Shown here: positions 38,795-48,357 of the stretch, one piece after another
Layout: every line of letters begins with the position of its first letter
Numbering within the stretch: position 1 is the stretch's first letter
DNA from: Dendrophyllia cribrosa
Taxonomy: Eukaryota > Cnidaria > Anthozoa > Scleractinia > Dendrophylliidae
Assembly (NCBI GenBank): GCA_024195265.1
Contig: JAJLRJ010000010.1
Coordinates: 19,048,193 to 19,112,192, forward strand
Reading direction: 5' to 3'
DNA: 64,000 nt
The notes under the pieces: generated by a model
The model's database searches: none
Told to the model about the DNA's origin: nothing
What the model saw: only the letters and a program-made list of their open reading frames with translations
Position numbers and translations under genes: made by a program

Positions 38795-41700
38795 ACTACT
38801 ACTACTACTACTAAACTACTACTACTAAACTACTACTAAACTACTACTAAACTACTACTAAACTACTACTAAACTACTACTAAACTACTACTAAACTACT
38901 ACTAAACTACTACTACTTAACTACTACTGCTACTACTACTTAACTACTACTGCTACTGCTACTGCTGCTGCTACTGCTGCTACTGCTGCTACTACTGTAG
39001 TAACTGTACTACTGTTACTGTGTAACCTCCCGTGTAATGGGTTCTGCCGCTGCAACACAATTAAATGACAAAAAATGCCATAAGAGCAGGAAATAACCCC
39101 ATATTACACAGTAATCATCAATAACCATACAAAACATGCATCATTACTGATCCGCATAGACACAACCTCCTTCTTCTGTCACTTGCCAAAAACTATCACA
39201 AATCCACAATTCTAACACTGGTCATGACAGACTAGTAGCCCATAACAGCTCAAGATAGCCCATAACAGGCCTGAGTAACCATAACGGTGGTCAAAAAACA
39301 AGAATGCACATAACATGCTGCACACTTTAAACAGCAGATATCACATTCACATGATGTCTGCCAACCAGAATGCCCATAACGGGATTGAAACATGAGTAAC
39401 AGCAGGTGCAATACACACCTAATGCCTGCCACAAGAATTGACATCCTCTGATTAAAACATCTGAATTGCCAAGGTGTCCAAGGAACTGCCTCTCTTCATA
39501 ACTTCACACAGGGTATAATGCTGCTTGGATGCCCCGACAGAACGTGAGCGCCACAAAAGCACAGTTTCAAAGCCAATAGACCAAACGATGGTATACCTGT
39601 AGTAAAAATACAGCTTGCTGTTGCCCCTGGGATGAAAATACCCGGCCTTGTACGGCTGGATCCTAAAGGATGCTGTCACAGGCCTACGCCAAGTACCATA
39701 TCTGGTAATACGCAGGGGCCACCAAGGCGCAGACTCATTCTGGGACCAAGAGGGTTCCGTCTTCTTGTCCTTCTGCCATGTGGCGCAATACACGAGGAAC
39801 CAGGTATGGTGGAGGAAACAGCCAATTGTAATCTCCGGCCCATGAGACAGTGAAGGCGTCAACAGCTTCACAACCAGGATTACAGAATCTGCTACAAAAT
39901 CTGTCCAACTGCTTAGTTTTCACACTTGCGAATCGATCATTAGTGTGAGGGCCCCAACAGCTATCTAAGCGAGCAAACAAAGAAGGATTAAGCATATAAT
40001 CATTTCAATCTTCAATTCGTGACAACTCATCAGCAACCTCGTTAAAATTCCAGCTGATCCACTCTACAGTAAGACGAATGTCATATGACCTGCACAGCTT
40101 GTAGATATTCACTTCTTCATGTGAAGGTCAGCTTTGTGGCTTCCCACTGAAAGAATTATCTCGGTGTTCTTATTATCAGTCCTGTGAAGAACCTCTTTCC
40201 CTCGTAGCTGAGGAGCAAATGACTGCAAGACAAGGCTAGTGGCCTTAAGTTCCCTGAAGGTGGAGCTCTTTTTGCTCTCTTCGACTGACCAGTTCCCCAC
40301 AGCTGCTTGCCCCCCAATCTGAACAGCAAATCCACCCCAACCTGAATCACTGGCATCTGAATAAGTCAAAACTTCAGGCTTCGAGCTAGGAGACCAAATA
40401 GGATAACCTGCATTATGAACGTTCTTCTGCCAGAAACGAACCTCCCCCTGGACATCTGTAGTTAACTGAAAAGCAGGATATCACGATATAAACTCCGTGT
40501 CCAGAGGCGCACTACTGGGCCTAATGCCAAACTCATTGAAGCCAGGAGTCCCGTAAACCGTGCTACCTTGCGAGCAGACACCACAAACTCACACCCCCCG
40601 TGTGGTTTCAAGACCAAATCAAAATGAAATTTTTCTGTAAAGCTAGTTTCTTAAAAAACTGCTTTTATTTTACCATGTATTAGTTTTTTTCTAAGCTTCA
40701 CAGTTTCTTCGAAGTGTTGTCTCAAATACACTTCTTTCATGCAAATTTCGTGTGAAATGTAATTAGATCGCGCGTTGTTTTTTCATGATCATGAATCCAA
40801 AATATTTGTTCTAAAGGTCAAAACGTTTTAATAAAACTCATATTTCCTTGAATGAAAATGTTTTCCCTTGAATAAAAGAGTTAAACGCTTATCACAATTC
40901 GGTGATTTTCTGCTTCCGAAAGGCTTGGCGATTTATTTATCCTAATTGCAGCGCGGAGCGTTAGGGTCTGCGAATTATTATAAACATCACAAAATAATGT
41001 TTAAATTCAGCAACCTGCTTTATTATATCTAGTGTTTTCTAAAATTTCCGACTTTTCCTGTGTATATAGAATGCCATTCTTATCTGTAAAGATGATTCAC
41101 ATGTTTTCGCGAATCAAAAAATCTTGAAAGCAAACTATATTTTAACTTAATTATATTTAATAGCGTGCCTTTACCGTGATTATTGGCTTCACGAAGAAAA
41201 CATTCGAACAAGTTTAATCGCAATTTGCCTTTACGCAGGAAAAGGGACAACGAATTCTCTCAGTTGAAAGTTTTATTCAAATATATATTAGTTTAGTCTC
41301 AAGAGCAAAACGCGTTAAATTATCGCATCGAGGAAACTGTCGGCAACGCAAGCAAATTTTTTTAGCACATGTCGAAGAATTTCTCTTGCCCGTGGCCGAG
41401 TTTTCTAAATATTTCATAAAATCCACTGATAACACAAATAAACAGTCTATGAAATGTTTCTTACAAAGTAAACGGACATTCAAAAATGTTATTTTCTTTA
41501 CCGTAGTTTTCCAGGAATGCTTGAAAATTCTTAGTAAAGTCTGCCGTTATGCGCTTCGAGTATGAATTCTGAAGGAAGCCGGACATGTCCCGCTTTGTGA
41601 TAAATGGATGCTGATCCTCACAGGAAGATTCCATCGCTTTCAGCTCTCTAACCGCCACTTCAGAGGCATACAAATCATCTTAAGAACTTTTTCTTTCCAT

Positions 41701-44700
41701 TTCGAAGTCTTAAAAGGCGTGTTTACATTTTGGTAATGGAAAATGAACGTCTGAAAAATTGAAGTGTAGAGTACAGAAGAGGCCATATTTGTTTGCAATC
41801 TGAAAACCGGTTTACACGACAAGCGTTTTAGGCACGGCACCCCTGACTTTGGGCACCCGTGCCTAAAATTTTAGGCACGGCACCCTCAATTTGTATCGTG
41901 TAAATGGAAATGTGTTGGGCATGGGTGCCTAAAAATTTAGGGGTGCCGAGACCCTGTGAACAGGTGGCCCCGTGCCCGTTTTTTAGAGGTGCCGTGCCCA
42001 AATTTTCTCTTCCCGCTGAGAACTGTGGTTCAAATTCAAGATGGCGTCCAGTTCCACCAGCAAAGTAACGTGGTCGGAGGAGGCGACAGAGGCTCTTATC
42101 GAACTTTTTAGCGAGGAAAGCATCCAATTATCGTTAGAGGCTTCGAAAACATCCAAAGTGTCCAAACACTTTTTATTCTTGGCTGGTTTACAACAGCTAG
42201 CATGGCTTGCACAAACATTCTGCGCCTGTTAACGTTGTTTATAAAAGCAGTAAATGAGCGGTTTTCTCCCTCCACTATATATTCCTGAAAATTTGTAGTT
42301 CTTCGCTTCCTCATGAAATACCATAACAAAAAAGCATTTCGTCTGCGTCTTGTTCCAATGTCCGCCATGTTGAAAGTGGTTAAACCGCTGACAAATGCAT
42401 CGATATAATCATAAATTTAGAGGTGCCGTTTCTAATTTTAGCAGTGCCCGTTAAAAAATTAGCGGTGCCCAAAATAAAGAAAATTTTGTCGTGTAAACAG
42501 ACAATTGACGGCAATGACGGGCCGAACATTTAGTCACGGGTGCCCAAAGTTAGGGGTGCCGTGCCCAAAATCGCTTGTCGTGTAAACCGGGCTTCAGTGA
42601 CAAACCGGTTCTCTTTAGTTCCCCCTAAAACCCAGACATGTGCCTAGTAGACGGATTCTGATTGGTTTAATCTTTTTTAAGCCTTTTATAACAATAGGGG
42701 ACAAAAATAACTTTCTAGGGGAGGCAGGGGCGAGTTCTCGTACACTAAAATATGCGTGCACAAATTTGCATGCAAAATCGTGACAAAAAATAACAAGAAA
42801 AACGGAGCCCATTTTTTAACCTCATGCCGCTTTGCGCATGAGTAATAAGTACAAAGTTTGTGTCTGCTTACATTCTCGTCCCCAGAGCCCTCGTTTCGTT
42901 TGGTCAGCGGAAAAAACGAAGGCTCTGGGACCAAAGCCTTCCGGATGTCGTAAAATCCACGACATCCGTTAGCGCATGCCTATTGCATTAATGTACTATT
43001 GCGCTTGCTCAGTACCAGAAACCGGAAATAATAAAACCTTTCGTGTGTGCATTCTCGTCCCCAGAGTTCTCGTTTCGTTTGGTTGAGCTCTGGAGACGAG
43101 AATGTTGTGTGTGTGGAATGGCGTTCGAAAGGACTGTACAACTACAGGAAAACATCGCGCTGAAAAAGAAAGAAGAAAAGCTTTACGTGCTGCTGTTATT
43201 AAGAAGAAATATTGTCTTTGTATCGATAAGTCAACCGATTTCTTTCGTTTGGGAGCTATGTATTTAACGTTTCGCCACTGAACGCTATCATATCCCACCA
43301 AATCAGTTGATGGGACAGCTGAGTTTGTTGATGGACACGCTGTGGTTATTGATTAGGCTTATTTCATCGAACAGTAGTAAGAAATACCGAGGAATTTTTG
43401 TTTTGCATTCGTTTCATGTTATTTTAATGGGGCTTCAAGTGACCTTCGTTTCCCTAGATTTGTATTTTAAGTTGTAGCAAAGAGTACTACCTAAATTTAA
43501 TTACTAATAAAGAAAATATAACTTGCTTACGAGTAGCGTTGTTGTGTTGTTGTTATTTAAAATGGGTAACCTAGTGGTAATATTTCTTTTCACCCTTGGG
43601 CTTTCTTCAGGATTTCTGCCTCTCTTTACTCGTCCCTGTAGCAAGCAACATACTTCTTTAATATTCGTGGCCGCTTATAGCTTCGTCTGCTTCGTCTTCC
43701 AAGACACACTGATTATTTTCGGAAACGAATCGCTCATATTTAGCGACAATCAGATCCCGTTATACTTTGAAATTTAGCAGCCGTATCTTTACCTGCTAAA
43801 CCAAACAAAACTGGGTGACATTGGTCGTTGAATGCGTTGAAATTAAAACGTTGGTTTTGTTGATGTAGTCGTCATAGTCAACAGTTCAACCGGAAGTAAA
43901 ACCTTATGCGTAGAAGGGTAACATTTTTTACCTTGTTGCGCATTCATTTTTAAACGGCCAATCAAAAAATTAAAAATTTTGTCCGTTACCAGAGCTACAC
44001 GAGACGCAATTTTAAAAAAAACGTGGAGCTCTGGGGACGAGAATGGTCCGCTTAAAGAAAGTGTCCCCCTAATGGAGGTGCCCCAAAGGAGAGGGTCCAC
44101 CAAAATACGGTTAATATAACTAATATGCCAAGTTTGTTTGGCATCGAAGATTGCTAGTTAACTGTTTGAAATCTTTACTAAAATGATTACAAAAAGAGAA
44201 TTTTACATTTGTTTGAGGGAGGTATGCTATGAAGCTAAAAATTTGAAATTTCCACTTCCTTTCTTTTTTTTTCAGTCATTTCCACCTGCCTTGACATTTC
44301 ATGTGCCTCTATAAGCTTGATTATTGGTATATTCTTACAATCTTAACATTCTTTCCCGTATAGAACCAGGTAGCTTCCCACGGGTTCAGCAAATCTTTTA
44401 CCAAAATTTACTCAAGAAATTTCCCGCCATAGCGTGTGAATACGCGAGGGACAAGCATAAGGATCAATATTATGCTGTCAGTGTTCCTTTTCACTTGACG
44501 CAAATTCTTATGCTTATGCTCATGCTTATGTCTCTAGTGAAAACCAACAGTACTGTGTAGTCACTGTGTCTAAACAATATATTCCTTCCATAGATCCTAT
44601 TTGCCGCAAGTTACGGTAAAAAACCCTCTTGCAGTGCTTGTAACGTTTCTGTAAGTTTTTTCGTTTGTATTATTTGCATGTTTCAGCGAAACGTGTGTAT

Positions 44701-47700
44701 ACACCTGATTGAAAAAAACGTTGTCGGGTAAAAAGTATAAACCGTGAACGATACGATCCAATGGTTTTCTGAGAGACGGAAAAACTTCTTGTGTTGTCAG
44801 ATACATTGTGTATTATTGTAACGCAGTATGCCCAAAATTAATCTCTGAATATTTAACGAAGGAATAAATCTCACATATCAATATACATGCCTGGAATGAT
44901 GACAAGCCTCATTTGCCTTGTACCCAGAATACCACTGTGTCGTATTGTTTATGGGTTGTGCCTTTTTCCTTTCCCAACAACATTTCGCAGGCAGCTATAG
45001 AACCATAAAAATATTGGGATTTTGTTGAAGGTATCAGCGACCAAATGAAAACACTAAAGCATTCTTTAGTGGAAGGTAATGGGCCTTAATGACGTTCCGC
45101 CAGATTTACTCTCCAAGCCGTGCAGTTAAAAAGTTGAAAAGGAAGTTTAGGGGAGAAGGGGGGGGGGGGGGGGGTCAAAACATTTTATTTTCCGGGTTAG
45201 CATTAGGTCCCATCCACAAACGCCACCACGGACACTTATTGAGAATTATATAACGTAATGTCGACACTTAGAGTTTTATTTTCAATAAATTTGTAAGTGT
45301 AAAAAAGAAAATCTGAAATCCCCACTCAGGATTAAACCTGTGACCTCAGCTAGGCCTAGGCCTAGGCCCAGGCTTAGGCTTAGGCTTAGGCTTAGGCTTA
45401 GGCTTAGGCTTAGGCTTAGGCTTAGGCTTAGGCTTAGGCTTAGGCTTAGGCTTAGGCTTAGGCTTAGGCTTAGGCTTAGGCTTAGGCTTACAAAGCCTAC
45501 CATACCAGAGTACCACTTAACTTCTTCTTCCAGTTACTCCGTTGTATATGTCTCAATAAGGTGTCCGAGGTGGTTTAGGCGGATGGTATCTAATGCTAAT
45601 CCATTTTCCGGGGAGTCAACGTGGCCGCCGCGTGATAAAGGCCCATAAGTTCAGCGTGAATCGTGCCCTTTTATGCAAATTCTTGTAATAAACAGGGTGG
45701 AACTTTGTATTGTTGAGTTAACCGTGCGAGCATAGCATGGCATGTCGTGCGAGCCGTTCAGATTCTGTTATGGAAGGTTGCGGTCCAGTGGTGAAGTATG
45801 GTGTTTTCGTAACAATTTATTGTGAGTGGTTCGCGTTATGTCTCGTTACGTATATAAATATTGCTCTATTTACTCGTTTTATGCTGTGGCGATTTATATT
45901 AAATGAGGCTTCCTTCATGGCAAGGAGAATGATTCTTGCCACTGAGAATTTGGTCTTTTAAAAGTGAAGAGCAGCTGAACTGAAATGTTGTCTTGTTTTG
46001 ATCTTCGGTTTTTACTTACGATGGGAAACTTCGCGTGGCTGTTAATTTACAAGCGAACGTACTGGCGAAAACCAAAACGATGTTAAACATATGTATACGC
46101 TTGTAGTCAACTGTAAATCTATATCTATCTGTAGCAGTTAAATATTGCTTACTCGGATCTACATGTATTTTATTCATATTTTGAAACTGCTCGCAATTTT
46201 GGACCTCGTTTTTTACCACTTACGACTTCACTTTCTTCAGAATGTTCAGGCGAACTGTACCGAACTGAAGAATGGTTTTTGGTCAAATTTGATTGGAAAG
46301 GGTAATGTGTGTTATTTTGACAAAGAAAACTCGTCAGACTGTGGCTTACTCTATCAACTGTAGACCGATACCTTTGAATGTATTAGCAGCTGAAGTGTTG
46401 CTTGAGTGTTGTAACAATTACTCTCAGGTGAATTTTGACCCAGCATTTATGTAATAAGTCTCTGCTGATAAGCCTCGATTCTATCCGCAAGATTTTGCTA
46501 GTTTTTCTCTCCGAGTTGTAAAATTGGAAGTACGTATTTGTAATAAGCGGTCAGGCCGAGTTTGAGACAAAGAGAAAAGCACAGGTGCATTCTGCCATCA
46601 AACAGTTCAAGCGCGCTGTCAACTTACAACAGATCAACACTGTTGCGGGCGTTAGTCGACCATTGTCAGGTGAAATTGTATTTATTTTAGCGTTGATAAA
46701 AACGCTCCAAAATCAGCGCTGGTTATATTCCTCATACGGTTTTTTCCTCATGTGTTTGTGTTGACAGTGACGCCTGCAGACGAGCAATGTCTTTAGAAAT
46801 TCATCCTCGATCTTAAATAATCTGTTAGTAAATGTACTTTTAAAAAAGGACCCATCGTTATGTATTTGCTTTTAAAAATACTTTCTTATTCATTAATTAG
46901 GGGCGATTAGTTTTGCAAAACTACTTTTTCTGCTATTTTATTTAGGTACAAAAAACTGCAAACGTTACATTCTGATAAGTCAAACACCCATTTACTCGAA
47001 TCATATTTTCTTGCAACCGGAGAGCCCGAAAAAATAAAAAAACTCAGAGCAAAACCAAAAATGAGAACAAACTCTAGCAACATTGGAACCCGGAACCCGC
47101 TCTGTTTTGGCTGCTAGCTCTTATTGATTTACTTTACAGCCCATTTCACTGCAGTGATTAGACCCGGGTTTTTTCAAACATGATCACCCGTCATCAGACA
47201 GTTGTTGTGAAGTTGTGAAGGAATTCCACACATAAACTGAGTTCACAGAGTAAATACTAACTTCCAGAAAGATCTTGGTAGAGTGTACAGAACTGTGTTT
47301 TTTTTCCAAACGTGATTCGCCAGTTATGATTCGCCCGCCATGATTCGCGTGTCATGATTTGCCAGTCGCGATTCCCCCATTGGTTGGAATATACATAAAG
47401 AAAATTCACATATCTTGTTCTTTGTAGATAATTCTATTTCAGGAAGTAAGTATTTACTCTTTAAGGTGGGTTAAAATAGTATTTTTGGCCAGCGCAGACT
47501 GGGTTGGAATTGGCCCGCGTGACAACTGCCGCGCATGCGTAATTTCCGATCTTGCGTGTCAAAATGTTAAGAAATTTGAAACTTTCGACGTCCACACTTC
47601 CGCTTCCGCTCGGAATTTTTTTTCTTTTTTTGTATGTTGACTTCGCTCTGTTCAAAGTCCGTTTTACGCGATTTCGAAAAAATTCTGTCAACGGAGAAAA

Positions 47701-48324
47701 AAAATGACCAACGAATTCTAAAAAAACTTTTTTTCTTTAATATTTCTGACAGTTTTTTTAGCCCGTTTTTTTTTGGGTGGGCGAGTGCTGAATTTAGTGT
47801 TTGGTCGCCATTTTGGTTTTACACAACGTCGGCGGCTGGGAGGAGTGAAAGGAGGTGGTGACATCCCACACCCTTGGTGGCATCTTTTGACTCGCCTCAG
47901 TCTACGTTTTTTTTTAAACGCAGCGCTCGTTCGCCCCCAATACGCCTGGTACTCAAGTAGAACACAGGGATCAAAGGCCGTTGCAAAATTAAAATACAAT
48001 TCACCGTGGAATTCTAAAGAAAATTGAAGATGTCTGTTTTGAGGCCCTACTTAAAAGCCCAATGGTGTTACCATGGCAACGCCAACTTCGATAGATCTAT
48101 GGGAAATTAATACTGTAATATTACTTGATTTCAGGGTAAAATGTGTTGGCGATCCGCAAAGTATAACTCTAATTGTTTTGCCTCCAAATATACTTAATAG
48201 GGAAACCCAAAAAACTATTTTGAGCCACATTAAGCCCATTTTATAGGCTTCATTTGTAATGCATCCAGGGCCCCTCTGGATACCAGCCTCGTAGCTAAAT
48301 GGGTTACCCTGTTGAAATAAAGGA

Positions 48325-48357
<33 letters not shown>

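Noticed and set aside
45348..45490. Telomere or chromosome end
   Set aside because: Ordinary sequence continues on both sides and the repeat is TTAGGC, not the TTAGGG expected for cnidarians.
45282..45648. Leu-Ser and Arg-Leu repeat proteins on both strands
   Set aside because: Direct translation of (TTAGGC)n.
47718..48027. Overlapping 84-93-codon frames on both strands
   Set aside because: Covers a dispersed repeat also present at 16897-16985; no motif.
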